DNA from: JAFIEN01 sp051859505
Lineage (GTDB): Bacteria; Pseudomonadota; Alphaproteobacteria; Rhodobacterales; Rhodobacteraceae
Direction of reading: 5' to 3'
Length of the DNA stretch: 64,000 nucleotides
Assembly: GCA_051859505.1 (NCBI GenBank)
Contig: JBHYFN010000001.1
Coordinates: 1 to 64,000 of the forward strand
Position 1 is the first letter of the stretch. The number at the start of each line of letters is the position of its first letter. Under the pieces are notes generated by a model. It saw only the letters and a list, made by a program, of their open reading frames with translations. It was not told the origin of the DNA and ran no database searches. A program made the position numbers and the translations under genes. Shown here piece by piece: positions 27,208 to 35,872 of the stretch.

Positions 27208-27700
27208 CCGCAGCACGCCTGACCTGACCACTCCGGGCGGCACAAGGTGGGAGCTTCTGACCGACGGGGTCATGGGCGGCGTGTCGCAGGGGCGGCTGGT
27301 TCCCACGGTCATTGAGGGGCGGGCCTGCCTGCGGCTGACCGCCGATGTCAGCCTCGAGAACAATGGAGGTTTCGTGCAGATGGCCGTCGATCTGCGGCCG
27401 GGCGGCGGCGCGCTGGATCTGCGGGCATATGCGGGCGTTGCGCTGACGGTCATGGGCAACGGCGAAGACTACGGCCTGCATCTGCGCACGACAGATCTGA
27501 CGCGGCCCTGGCAATCCTATCGCCAGAGCTTTGCGACCGGGGCCGCATGGACGACCCTGCAACTACCGTTCACCGGCTTCGCCGCGCATCGCACCGAGGC
27601 CGCGCTGAACCTTGCCGGAGTGCGGCGAATCGGCCTTGTCGCCATCGGCCGCGCTTTCGAGGCGGATCTCGCGCTGGCCGACCTTCGAATCTATGCCTGA
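27194..27700 (+). CDS. CIA30-domain (NDUFAF1-like) protein
   Basis: A 168-residue protein that looks like a single CIA30 domain, a beta-sandwich related to carbohydrate-binding modules and named after a mitochondrial complex I assembly factor. Typical features are W-LLTDGVMGGVSQG near the start, NNGGFVQM in the middle and the W-SYRQSF / FTGF segment. There is no signal peptide. The start is TTG at 27194, overlapping the ABC1 kinase gene by 14 bases. Its 3' end overlaps the convergent phasin gene by 10 bases. In bacteria the function is not established; the ABC1 pairing hints at quinone or complex I related work. Confidence 0.75.
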   Translation: MIVDDRSTPDLTTPGGTRWELLTDGVMGGVSQGRLVPTVIEGRACLRLTADVSLENNGGFVQMAVDLRPGGGALDLRAYAGVALTVMGNGEDYGLHLRTTDLTRPWQSYRQSFATGAAWTTLQLPFTGFAAHRTEAALNLAGVRRIGLVAIGRAFEADLALADLRIYA

Positions 27701-28116
27701 TCGTCGGCCTTCGCCTTGCCCTTCCCCTTGCGTGCAGTCGCCCGCTGCGGCGCGCCGCCCGCCAGGGCCTGCGCCTCTTCGGTCAGGCCTTCGACGATCT
27801 GCTCTGCCGTCGCGGCCGTCAGGGCGCCCATCTTGCCGGCCTCGTCCGCATAATCCTTCATCGAACGATTCCAGAAGGATTCCATCACCTTCATCGCCTC
27901 GGCCGGGTCTTTCACCTCGGCCAGACGCGCCATGACCGCCCGATCCTTCTCGAACCGCTGCTTGACGAAATCGAGCGCTTCGATGTTCTGGCGCAGGACG
28001 GAATCCATCATCTTGATCTGCGCCTGCATGATCGCCGCTGCCATATCCGTGACATGACTTTGTGCATTCGTGCCGAGAAAGGCTGAAAACGGATTTGGAG
28101 GTCCTGGGTTACTCAT
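27691..28116 (-). CDS. phasin family protein
   Basis: A 141-residue helical, soluble protein with the pattern of Phasin_2 proteins, which coat polyhydroxyalkanoate granules. The central part (MQAQIKMMDSVLRQNIEALDFVKQRF, with VMESFWNRSMKDYADEAGKM further on) is amphipathic helix. The C-terminus is Ala/Lys-rich (ARKGKGKAKADDQA), which could bind DNA or acidic surfaces. No other polyhydroxyalkanoate genes are nearby. The region upstream (28117-28353) holds no gene I can support. Confidence 0.7.
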   Translation of the reverse strand: MSNPGPPNPFSAFLGTNAQSHVTDMAAAIMQAQIKMMDSVLRQNIEALDFVKQRFEKDRAVMARLAEVKDPAEAMKVMESFWNRSMKDYADEAGKMGALTAATAEQIVEGLTEEAQALAGGAPQRATARKGKGKAKADDQA

Positions 28117-28353
28117 GGCCGAATCCTTTCGCAGGTGGAGCCGCCGTCGGGCGGCAAGGGGCCTTGCAACGGGCGCAAGCCTGCCTGAATCCGTGCCGCC
28201 TTGCCTTGACCTGCATCAACCGGGCTGCGGCACTATGTCCGTAACGGCGCAAGGCGGGCGCTGGGCGGACACGTTTGCATCATCATCCGTTGCCGCCAAA
28301 GGGGCAGGGCGTCATACTACGGCGATCGCCAGTATCCAGAGGCCCGACCCAGG

Positions 28354-29538
28354 ATGACATCGCCATCCCGCATCATCCCCCGGGATCCACCGCCGGAAGA
28401 GGAGCCGGCGCCCCCGGCTCGCCCGGTCGAGCCGCGGATCACGCCGAATCACCTGCATGTCCAAAGCGTGGCGCAGGTGATCATCGCGCTGGCGGTCGTG
28501 CTGTTTCTTCTGGTGCAGGCCAAGTTCATCCTGATTTCGCTTGTCACCGCGATCGTGCTGTTCAGCCTGACCAGTGACGCGATCAACCTGATCGCACGCG
28601 TGCGCATCGGCATTTTCCGTATCCCCAACTGGCTGGCCAGCACTCTGGCCGTTCTGGTGATCGCGGCGGGGCTGCTTTCGATCACCTCGATGATCCTCGC
28701 GCAGGTGAACACCGTCCTGATGACGGCGATCAGCTATACCGAACGCGCCCCGGCCGCGATTGCGGCGATGTTCTCGTTCCTTGGCGAAGATGCCGAATCG
28801 GCGATCTTCAACTCGATCCGGACGGTCGAGATCTCGGGCTATCTGCGATCCATGGCCGGGCAGGCCGGCGGGCTGATGCAGGGGACGGTGCTGGTCATCC
28901 TCTTTGTCGGTTTCCTGTTCGCCGAACGTGTCTGGTTCACCGTCAAGCTTACGAATTTCGTCGGGGATCCGGTCAATGCCGCACGGATCGAGGGGATCGT
29001 CGCCTCGATCATCCACCGCGTGAACCGTTACCTTCTGGTCAAGACGGGGGTAAGCCTTGTCACCGGGGTCATGGTCTGGGGCATCGCGGTCTGGTTCGGG
29101 CTGGACCTTGCGGTGGCGCTGGGCCTTCTGACCTTCGTTCTGAACTATATCCCGGCCATCGGTTCGATCATTGCGACATTCCTCGTGGCGCTCGTCGCCT
29201 TCGTCCAGCTGGGGGATCCGTCGACGACCCTGTTCCTCTTTGTCGTCGTGGGTGCGGTGCAGTTCATGAACGGTAATGTGATCGACCCGATGCTCATGGG
29301 ACGTGCGCTGCGGATGTCGTCTTTCGGCATCATCATCAGCCTTGCCTTCTGGGGGGCGGTCTGGGGCATTCCGGGCATGTTCCTTTCGGTGCCGATCATG
29401 GTCGGCCTGATGATCGTCTGTTCCGAGATCCCGCCGCTGCGACCGATCGCCATTCTTCTGTCGCGCGAAGGGCTGCCGGAGGAGAATATCCGACCCGGCC
29501 GGCCGGCCGATGTCGACGAGGGCCTGACCCCCCGCTAG
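28354..29538 (+). CDS. AI-2E family transporter (PerM-like permease)
   Basis: A 394-residue membrane protein of the AI-2 exporter/PerM family. The cytoplasmic N-terminus is Pro-rich, followed by about eight membrane segments. The family signature region GLLTFVLNYIPAIGSIIAT is present near residues 255-275, followed by the NVIDPMLMGRALRMS segment. Substrates of this family are diverse and not predictable here. It stands alone; the next gene is 184 bases away behind an apparent CtrA-type motif. Confidence 0.88.
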   Translation: MTSPSRIIPRDPPPEEEPAPPARPVEPRITPNHLHVQSVAQVIIALAVVLFLLVQAKFILISLVTAIVLFSLTSDAINLIARVRIGIFRIPNWLASTLAVLVIAAGLLSITSMILAQVNTVLMTAISYTERAPAAIAAMFSFLGEDAESAIFNSIRTVEISGYLRSMAGQAGGLMQGTVLVILFVGFLFAERVWFTVKLTNFVGDPVNAARIEGIVASIIHRVNRYLLVKTGVSLVTGVMVWGIAVWFGLDLAVALGLLTFVLNYIPAIGSIIATFLVALVAFVQLGDPSTTLFLFVVVGAVQFMNGNVIDPMLMGRALRMSSFGIIISLAFWGAVWGIPGMFLSVPIMVGLMIVCSEIPPLRPIAILLSREGLPEENIRPGRPADVDEGLTPR

Positions 29539-29623
29539 CCGATCTTCGAGGGTTGTGGCGCTGGCCATTCGGCCGGCGGGCACGTGGCTGGCCTCCGCCG
29601 GGTGCGGCGGAAGAGTCCTGTCA

Positions 29624-29638
29624 TTAAGACATTGTTAA
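29624..29638. promoter_or_regulatory. CtrA-type motif upstream of sugar transferase 1
   Basis: TTAAGACATTGTTAA is a perfect match to the CtrA box TTAA-N7-TTAA. It lies in the AT-rich 184-base gap, 84 bases ahead of the sugar-transferase ATG at 29723. In Rhodobacterales CtrA controls motility, GTA and surface functions. A chance match is possible but uncommon in DNA this GC-rich. Confidence 0.55.
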
Positions 29639-29722
29639 TCAATACTTTACGCTTTCTTAAGCAAGATCGTGGTTAAGGGAAGGTAACCAAGGCGTGGGTG
29701 GGACCGCACTTTGGAGCCCGCC

Positions 29723-30391
29723 ATGATCCATGTCGAACCGGACGACTTTCTGACCACGGTGCCAGTGACGATATCGACCGGGCTTTATGCGCGGCACGGC
29801 AAGCGTTTGTTCGACCTGGGTTTTGCCCTGTTCCTGATCCCCCTGCTGATGCCGGTGATCGGGCTTCTGTGGCTTTTGGCCAGGGCCGATGGCGGGGCGG
29901 GGTTCTATGGGCATCAGCGCGTCGGAAAGGATGGCCGTCGCTTTCGCTGCTGGAAGATCCGCACGATGGCCGTCGATGCCGACCGCCGGCTTGCCGATCT
30001 TCTGCGGCGCGACCCGCAGGCCGCGCGGGAATGGGCCAGCACGTTCAAGCTCAAGAACGACCCGCGCGTGACCCGGCTGGGAGGCTGGCTGCGGCGCACG
30101 AGCCTTGATGAACTGCCGCAGATCTGGAACGTGCTGCGCGGAGAGATGTCCTTCGTCGGCCCCCGTCCGGTGACGCCGGAAGAGCTGTCCTATTACGGCC
30201 CCGACAAGGGCAGCTACCTCGCGCTGCGGCCGGGGATCACCGGGCTGTGGCAGGTCCGGGGGCGGTCCGACGGAAACTACGTCCAGCGGGTTCTGCTTGA
30301 CCGCCATTACGGCGAGCGGCTTCGGCTTGCCTCGGATGTCCTGCTTATCGCGCAGACAAGCCTGCTGGTTCTGCGCCCGACGGGAAGCTGA
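29723..30391 (+). CDS. polyprenyl-phosphate sugar transferase 1 (ExoY/WcaJ type)
   Basis: A 222-residue initiating transferase that moves a sugar-1-phosphate to undecaprenyl phosphate in the inner membrane, beginning a polysaccharide repeat unit. One membrane hairpin (about residues 30-50) is followed by the conserved catalytic core: WKIRTM, RRTSLDELPQIWNVLRGEMS, VGPRPVTPEE and RPGITGLWQVRGR. This short form corresponds to ExoY. The ATG at 29723 is preferred over TTG 12 bases earlier. Its 3' end overlaps the convergent glycosyltransferase gene by 47 bases. A second such transferase is encoded at 41440. Confidence 0.92.
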   Translation: MIHVEPDDFLTTVPVTISTGLYARHGKRLFDLGFALFLIPLLMPVIGLLWLLARADGGAGFYGHQRVGKDGRRFRCWKIRTMAVDADRRLADLLRRDPQAAREWASTFKLKNDPRVTRLGGWLRRTSLDELPQIWNVLRGEMSFVGPRPVTPEELSYYGPDKGSYLALRPGITGLWQVRGRSDGNYVQRVLLDRHYGERLRLASDVLLIAQTSLLVLRPTGS

Positions 30392-31490
30392 CCCGCGCCC
30401 CGCCCTGACGCTCGGCGAGCATGAGGTCACACAGTGCGGCGGCGCTTCCCCTCCACGACAGGGCCGCGGCCCGCCGCCGGCCCGCCGCGATCCGTTCGGC
30501 ACGCTCGGCCCCTTCCAGCCGGGCCAGGTCGCGCAGCCCCCGCAGCAGATCGCCCGCATCGAGAGGATCGCACCAGAGCGCCGCATCGCCCAGCACCTCG
30601 GGAAGCGCCGCGCGGGAGGAGGCGAGGACGGGTGTGCCCAGCGTCATCGCCTCGAGCGGGGGGATGCCAAAGCCTTCGTGAAGCGAGGGGAAGGCGAAGC
30701 CGCGCGCCCCTTCGTAAAGCGCGCGAAGCGCGCCATCGCTGACCCGCCCCAGGGCGATGACCCGGTCGCTGGCTGCAAGCGCGGCCCCCGCGACACCGGG
30801 GGCAAAGCCACCGGCCACGGCAAGCGGCGGCAGGTCGGGATCGGCGGCATGGGCCGCGACAAGGCGGGCGATGTTCTTGTTCGGGCTCTGGTTGCCCACG
30901 GCCAGAAGATAGCCCCCCGCGCGCAGCCCCGCTCTGGCCAGGGCGCCCGGGTCCGGGGCGATCCGCAGGATATGTTCGGCGCTGTTGGGAATGATCTGGA
31001 AGCGGGTTCTGTCCACGCCCAGATGCCGCGCCAGCTGCCCGGCCGCATGGTGGCTGACCGTCACGAGTGCCCTTGCCCTTTGCGCAAGGCGGGGGCGCAG
31101 CATCCGGTGCCACAGGCGGTAGCTGCGGGAAAAGGCCTCGGGCATTTCATAGAGATGCGCGTCGTGAAAAGCGACGATGTGATGCGGGTGCAGCAGGGGG
31201 CCGGAATTGCCGAGGCTGACCAGCATCCCCCCCCGCGTGGCCCGCAAAAGCGACGTCTGTTCCCAAAGATGCCCCCGGCCTCCCGGCACGCACCGCAGGC
31301 GGATGGTCGTCCACCGGGGCGGCGTCCCGGTCCATCCCGCCGGATGCAGGGCCACGACCGGGTCAAGGGCCTGTTGCAGGCCGGGATCCCGGATCAGCAG
31401 GTCATCCAGCGCCGTGAAGACCTCCTGCGCATAGCGCTGCACGCCCGAGAGCGGCTGGGTCAGGAACCGCGCGTTGAGATAGATCGTCAC
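30345..31490 (-). CDS. glycosyltransferase family 4 (A)
   Basis: A 381-residue GT4-type (GT-B fold) glycosyltransferase. The N-terminus VTIYLNARFLTQPLSGVQRYA is the usual acceptor-side glycine loop. The C-terminal donor domain has VGNQSPNKNI, then FAFPSLHEGFGIPPLEAMTLGTPV with the family's E-x7-E motif. I start it at GTG 31490, which overlaps the stop of the upstream glycosyltransferase gene by 4 bases; earlier starts would read backwards into that gene. Linkage and sugar cannot be read from sequence. It probably extends the polysaccharide repeat unit. Confidence 0.9.
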   Translation of the reverse strand: MTIYLNARFLTQPLSGVQRYAQEVFTALDDLLIRDPGLQQALDPVVALHPAGWTGTPPRWTTIRLRCVPGGRGHLWEQTSLLRATRGGMLVSLGNSGPLLHPHHIVAFHDAHLYEMPEAFSRSYRLWHRMLRPRLAQRARALVTVSHHAAGQLARHLGVDRTRFQIIPNSAEHILRIAPDPGALARAGLRAGGYLLAVGNQSPNKNIARLVAAHAADPDLPPLAVAGGFAPGVAGAALAASDRVIALGRVSDGALRALYEGARGFAFPSLHEGFGIPPLEAMTLGTPVLASSRAALPEVLGDAALWCDPLDAGDLLRGLRDLARLEGAERAERIAAGRRRAAALSWRGSAAALCDLMLAERQGGARVSFPSGAEPAGLSAR

Positions 31491-32632
31491 GCCGCGATCT
31501 GTGCCAAGGCGCCATAGGCCGCCGTCGTGGCCGGCCCCAGACGCGTGATATCCCAGGCGGCAAGGTCGGTCCGGCGGGCCCCGGCGCAAAGCCGGTCGCG
31601 CAGGCCGTCATCCGTCAGGATCCTTGCCAGCGCCGATGCAGCCTCGGCCGGGTGGCCGGGGCGGGTCACGAGGCCGTTGACCCCGTGATGCAGCACCTCG
31701 TCCAGCCCGGGCAGATCGCTTGCCACCATCGGCACACCGGCGGCGAGGGCCTGAACCACCACACGCGGCAGTCCTTCGCGCCGGGATGTCAGAACCGCCA
31801 CATCCGCCAGCGCGAAAAGCGCCTCGGGGTCGCTGCGATGACCGGCGAGGACGACCCGATCCGACAGGCCCAGCTGGTCGACCGCGTTCCGTATGGTCGC
31901 CTCTTCCGGCCCGTCGCCCGCAAGGATCACCCGTACCCTTGGCGGCAGATCGCCCTGCGCTGCCAGCGCGCGCAGCAACCCCACATGCCCCTTGCGGGGT
32001 TCCAGCGCCGCCATCACCAGCACAACGGGCGGGGGTGGCCCGTCGGGCACCCCCAGAAGCCGCCGCCAGTCGGCCGGAAGGCGGGCCGTGCGGAACCGGT
32101 CAAGCTCCATCCCCGAACGGATGCAGGACACCTGCGAGGGCTGTGCCAGCCCGGCGCGGACATAGGCCTCGCCCGACGCCTTTGACACGGCGATGAAGTG
32201 ATCGGTCCGTCGTGCAGCCGCCCGCTCGGCCGACAGATAGACGGCGCGGCGCAGGCGGCTGACGCCGTCGAAGGGCACGATATGGATGCCATGCACGACG
32301 CGGGCCTCCGGCACGCTGTCCGAGGCCAGACGACCCAGAACGCCAGCCTTGCTTTGATGCGTATGGATCACATCCGGGCGAAGATCACGATAAAGCGCCC
32401 CAAGCGCCGTCAGCGCGCGCGCGTCGGCCACCGGATTGACCGGATGGACCAGCATCGGCAAGGCGCGCATACGGACACCGGGGATGGGGTTCACCTGCCA
32501 CCAGGGATCGACCTCGGCCCCGTGGACAAGCGTGACCTCATGGCCATTGATCGCCTGCCAGCGACAGGTCTCGGCGGTATTCTCTTCCGAACCGGCCCGC
32601 AGCATCCGTGTCAGCACATGCACGATCCGCAT
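31487..32632 (-). CDS. glycosyltransferase family 4 (B)
   Basis: A 381-residue GT4-type glycosyltransferase. Visible features are the N-terminal glycine-poor loop MRIVHVLTRMLRAGSEENT, HTHQSKAGVLGRLA, the donor-domain stretch VMAALEPRKGHVGLLRA and the late motif LTSRREGLPRVVVQALAAGVPMVAS. It is the first gene of a two-gene minus-strand operon with glycosyltransferase A (GTGA overlap). The divergent gap to the sulfotransferase-like gene (32633-32761) holds a CtrA-type box. Confidence 0.9.
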   Translation of the reverse strand: MRIVHVLTRMLRAGSEENTAETCRWQAINGHEVTLVHGAEVDPWWQVNPIPGVRMRALPMLVHPVNPVADARALTALGALYRDLRPDVIHTHQSKAGVLGRLASDSVPEARVVHGIHIVPFDGVSRLRRAVYLSAERAAARRTDHFIAVSKASGEAYVRAGLAQPSQVSCIRSGMELDRFRTARLPADWRRLLGVPDGPPPPVVLVMAALEPRKGHVGLLRALAAQGDLPPRVRVILAGDGPEEATIRNAVDQLGLSDRVVLAGHRSDPEALFALADVAVLTSRREGLPRVVVQALAAGVPMVASDLPGLDEVLHHGVNGLVTRPGHPAEAASALARILTDDGLRDRLCAGARRTDLAAWDITRLGPATTAAYGALAQIAA

Positions 32633-32697
32633 TCATCCGCCCTTTTCTGTTGTCGACCCAGCCCCGAGGCGGCCCGAAAGCGCCGCCGAGTCTGGCG

Positions 32698-32712
32698 TTA
32701 AGCCCGCGTTAA
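32698..32712. promoter_or_regulatory. CtrA-type motif in the glycosyltransferase B / sulfotransferase gap
   Basis: TTAAGCCCGCGTTAA matches TTAA-N7-TTAA perfectly and continues as TTAACC. A further half-site, GGTTAAC, lies at about 32728-32734. The motif sits between the divergent genes at 32632 and 32762 and could serve either or both. Confidence 0.55.
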
Positions 32713-32761
32713 CCTTGACGTGAGAGGGTTAACAAAGTGCGAACAGCGATGCGGAAAAGTG

Positions 32762-33529
32762 ATGTCGGGGATCGTCTATATCCACGTGCCGAAATGCGGC
32801 GGATCAAGCTTCGGCGCAGCGCTTCGGCTGCGCTATGCGCTTAGTCAGGCGACGATACCGCTTGACCTTGGCCCCAACGACCTTGCCCCGAATGACCTTG
32901 GCCCCAACGACCTTTCCGCGAACGACCATTCCCCGACCGGCCCGCGCGATACCGCCGATCGCCTCCTGCAGGCCCAGCACGATCGTCGCGTCGCAGAGCT
33001 CGCACGGCTGCTGGAGAAGGGCACCGCCTGTATCGCCGGTCACGTGCGTTATGACGCAGAGGTGCATGACGGGCCCGGCCGCAACCATGCCTGGGTCACG
33101 CTGTTGCGCGATCCGGTCGAGCGGTTCGTCTCGCATTACCATTACCTGCAAAGGCGCCATCCCGATCCCGCCCGGCCCGATACGCTCGAGTCGTTTCTTG
33201 ACAGCCCGGATGCGGCCCGACTTGCGTCGCAATACCTGTTCTATTTCGCGGGCGAGACTCAGGGCACCGCCCCCGACCTGCCCGCCGCGATAGACCGGGC
33301 CTGCGACGCGCTGGGCCGGTTCGCCCTGATCGGCGATCTGTCCCGCCCACGGCCCTTCATGCGCCAGCTTGCGCGCCTTGCGGGCGTTGCGGCCCTGCCC
33401 TGGCTGCCGCGCAACCGCGCGCCCCTGCGGACCCGCGTGCCCGATGACCTGCGCCCCCGGATCGAGCAGCTTTGCGCCCCGGATATCGCGATCCACAGCG
33501 CGGCAGTCGGGCAAGCCCGGGCGGCATGA
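32762..33529 (+). CDS. sulfotransferase-like protein with PNDL repeats
   Basis: A 255-residue protein with the N-terminal signature of membrane-associated or polysaccharide sulfotransferases: VYIHVPKCGGSSFGAALR is the PAPS 5'-phosphosulfate loop, and LLRDPVERFVSHYHYLQ is the 3'-phosphate-binding segment. It likely transfers sulfate to a sugar of the polysaccharide. Between these motifs is a degenerate tandem repeat, LGPNDL/LAPNDL/LGPNDL/LSANDH (about residues 35-58), unusual for the family. The start is ATG 32762 (GTG one codon earlier is possible). Its stop overlaps the next ATG by 4 bases, beginning a six-gene coupled operon to 38324. Confidence 0.8.
   Translation: MSGIVYIHVPKCGGSSFGAALRLRYALSQATIPLDLGPNDLAPNDLGPNDLSANDHSPTGPRDTADRLLQAQHDRRVAELARLLEKGTACIAGHVRYDAEVHDGPGRNHAWVTLLRDPVERFVSHYHYLQRRHPDPARPDTLESFLDSPDAARLASQYLFYFAGETQGTAPDLPAAIDRACDALGRFALIGDLSRPRPFMRQLARLAGVAALPWLPRNRAPLRTRVPDDLRPRIEQLCAPDIAIHSAAVGQARAA
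32866..32940 (+). repeat. short tandem repeat in the sulfotransferase-like gene
   Basis: About five imperfect units of roughly 15 bases, CTTGGCCCCAACGAC and variants, are arranged head to tail. They encode LGPND, LAPND, LGPND, LSAND, HSP. The units differ at a few positions, and the length stays in frame. Confidence 0.75.
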
Positions 33530-34869
33530 TACGCCTGCTCTCTCCTGCCGGGCTGGTCCTGATGTGCTGGTCGGTGACGATCCTTGTCGCGGCTGTCGCG
33601 CTCGGCGCGCCGGGGCGTTTCGACCTTGTGCCGATGCTCATGGCGCGGGAAGGGATCGACACGAGGGCCTTCGGGTTGATCGGGGCGTTGTGGATCCTTG
33701 CCGCCCTGTCGGTCTATCTGGTGGGGGATCTGGCCGCGCGGGTCACGCTGCCCCGCCCCCGGCCTTTTTCGGCCGGTGTCGATCTGGACCGCGCGGCGCG
33801 GCTGACCTTTCTGGTGAATTCGGCCATCATCCTTGTGACCCTGTGCTGGATCGCGCTGACCGCGCTTCAGATGGGGGGGGTCCGGTCCCTTGTCCTGCTG
33901 GCAAGTAGCGAGAACCGCGCCCTGCGGGCCGCCCTGCTGGACAACAAGCTTTTCGCGGGCATGCGGCTGCTTTATGCCGCCCTGCCGGCGACAGGCTGCC
34001 TTGCCGCGGCGATCCTCGCGGCTGATCGGGGGGGGCTGTCGCGCCGCGGGCGGCGGCTTTGCCGGTTGGTTCTTCTGAGCAACCTTGCCGCGCTGGCGAT
34101 CCTGCCGGTGGTGATGAGCCAGCGGCTTTTGCTTTTGCAGTTCCTGCTGTCGGCCTGGCTGGTGACCTGCATCATCAAGGGCCGGGTCGTCGGGCTGGGC
34201 AAGGCGGCGCTGGCGGCGGCCCTTTTCCTTGGCGTCTGGGTGCTGCGAGAGGCCGTGACGAACCCGACGATTTCCCGCGGCCCCCTCGACCTCGGGTTGC
34301 AGAAGCTGGCCTTCTACTTCGTCAATGACCTGTGGAACAGCGTCGCGCCGATTGATGCGGATCTTGCGCATACCTTCGGGGTGCTGTCGTTCAACGGGCT
34401 TCTGTTCTTCACCTTCACCGAAGGGATGGTCGCCAATGCCATGGCCGAAAGGCTGGCCGCGACCGATCTTGTGCGGGGCGGGGGCGAGTTTTCACTTCTC
34501 ACCGCACCCTATGTCGATTTCGGGCCGGCGGGGGCAGTGGTCTTTCTGCTGGTGGCGGCCTTCCTGTTTCGGGTCCTCTGGCATTACGCACGACAGGATA
34601 TCGGCTGGGCCGCGATCTATGGGCAGGTGGGGGCGGCGTTGCTTTATTCCTCGCACAGCCTTTACGTGACGCATCAGAACTGCCTTTTCTCGATCCTGCT
34701 GATCGCGCTGATCCTGCGCTGGGCCCGCCGGCCGGCTCGCAGGTTGGTCTATCCCACCCGTTTGGCAGAGGTCTCACGCCTGCCCGAAAGGCCCCGCCCG
34801 GCCCGCGCGAGCCCGACCCGCGCGACCCCGGACCGGGCCGCAGAAGGTGCGCTCGATCATGCCGCCTAG
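33526..34869 (+). CDS. O-antigen/capsule polymerase-like membrane protein (Wzy type)
   Basis: A 447-residue integral membrane protein with about 10-12 hydrophobic segments and a large periplasmic loop before the last ones (about residues 245-335: LREAVTNPTIS, NDLWNSVAPIDADLAHTFG). This topology and the context fit Wzy-type polymerases, which join lipid-linked repeat units in the periplasm. Sequence conservation in this group is low, so the call rests on topology and neighbours. The charged Pro/Arg-rich tail is cytoplasmic. It overlaps the upstream gene by 4 bases and the acyltransferase gene by 11. Confidence 0.75.
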   Translation: MIRLLSPAGLVLMCWSVTILVAAVALGAPGRFDLVPMLMAREGIDTRAFGLIGALWILAALSVYLVGDLAARVTLPRPRPFSAGVDLDRAARLTFLVNSAIILVTLCWIALTALQMGGVRSLVLLASSENRALRAALLDNKLFAGMRLLYAALPATGCLAAAILAADRGGLSRRGRRLCRLVLLSNLAALAILPVVMSQRLLLLQFLLSAWLVTCIIKGRVVGLGKAALAAALFLGVWVLREAVTNPTISRGPLDLGLQKLAFYFVNDLWNSVAPIDADLAHTFGVLSFNGLLFFTFTEGMVANAMAERLAATDLVRGGGEFSLLTAPYVDFGPAGAVVFLLVAAFLFRVLWHYARQDIGWAAIYGQVGAALLYSSHSLYVTHQNCLFSILLIALILRWARRPARRLVYPTRLAEVSRLPERPRPARASPTRATPDRAAEGALDHAA

Positions 34870-35872
34870 ACTGGCCGGGCTTCAGGCCCTGCGCGCCCTT
34901 GCCGCCGTCATGGTGCTGGTCGGTCATGTTCTGGCCGAGACGGCGCATTACGCCGGGTGGCCCATGGGATTTGACCGTCTGCCCTGGACGCGCGGGGTGG
35001 ATGTGTTCTTCGTCATCTCGGGCTTTATCGTCACGCTTTCGGCCGGGCGTTTCATAGGGCGACCGGGTGCCTTCCTGTGGCGCAGGATCCTGCGTGTCGT
35101 GCCGCTTTACTGGCTGTTCACGACGCTGATGGTGGCCGTAGTGCTGCTTGTGCCGCAGGGCGCCAAGGACACCGGGTTCGAGCCGGGCCAGATCATCGCC
35201 TCCTACATCTTTCTGCCGTGGGAACGCTCGGACGGGCGGATCGCGCCGGTGCTGTCGCTGGGCTGGACCCTGAATTACGAGATGTTCTTCTATGCCCTCT
35301 TTGCGGCCGCCCTGCTGTTCCGGCGGCCCTTGCCGGCCCTTGCGGCCGGGATCACCGCCCTTGTCCTGGCCGGAGCGGTCTGGCCCGATCCGGGCGTGGC
35401 CTTCCGGTTCTGGACCAATCCGCTGATCCTCGAGTTCCTGTTCGGCATGGCCCTTGCCGTGCTCTGGATCCGGGGGTGGGTCTGGCCCGACGGACGGCTG
35501 GCGCTGGTGGCACTGATCGCGGGCCTGGCGCTTCTGGTGCTGCTGCACGGAACCGACCTGCCGCGCTTTGTTGCGGCGGGTCTTCCGGCCACGCTGATCG
35601 TGGCGGCCGGCACGCTGTTCTGCCCGCCACGCGACCTGCCGTTTCAGGCGCTGGGCGATGCCAGCTATGCGCTTTACCTGTCGCATCGCTTCGTGCTGCG
35701 CGGCATGACGCTTCTGGTCCTGCCGCTTTTGCCGGCCGGGCCTCTGGCCACCGCCGCCTTCGCCGCCGCGACCTGCGCGCTGGCGCTTTTCGTCTCGCTC
35801 CTCGTGTACCGCTATGTCGAGCGCCCGTTCCTTGGCGCGCTCCAGCCTCGGCAAAGGGCGGTGCAGGCATGA
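34859..35872 (+). CDS. acyltransferase family 3 membrane protein
   Basis: A 337-residue membrane protein of the acyltransferase 3 family (OafA/NodX/ExoZ-like), which adds acetyl or other acyl groups to surface sugars. The N-terminus LQALRALAAVMVLVGHV contains the conserved catalytic-type His, and GVDVFFVISGFIVTLS and FLWRRILRVVPLYWLFT are hallmark segments. About ten membrane helices are present. ATG 34859 overlaps the polymerase stop by 11 bases and the stop overlaps the flippase start (ATGA). Confidence 0.9.
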   Translation: MPPRLAGLQALRALAAVMVLVGHVLAETAHYAGWPMGFDRLPWTRGVDVFFVISGFIVTLSAGRFIGRPGAFLWRRILRVVPLYWLFTTLMVAVVLLVPQGAKDTGFEPGQIIASYIFLPWERSDGRIAPVLSLGWTLNYEMFFYALFAAALLFRRPLPALAAGITALVLAGAVWPDPGVAFRFWTNPLILEFLFGMALAVLWIRGWVWPDGRLALVALIAGLALLVLLHGTDLPRFVAAGLPATLIVAAGTLFCPPRDLPFQALGDASYALYLSHRFVLRGMTLLVLPLLPAGPLATAAFAAATCALALFVSLLVYRYVERPFLGALQPRQRAVQA

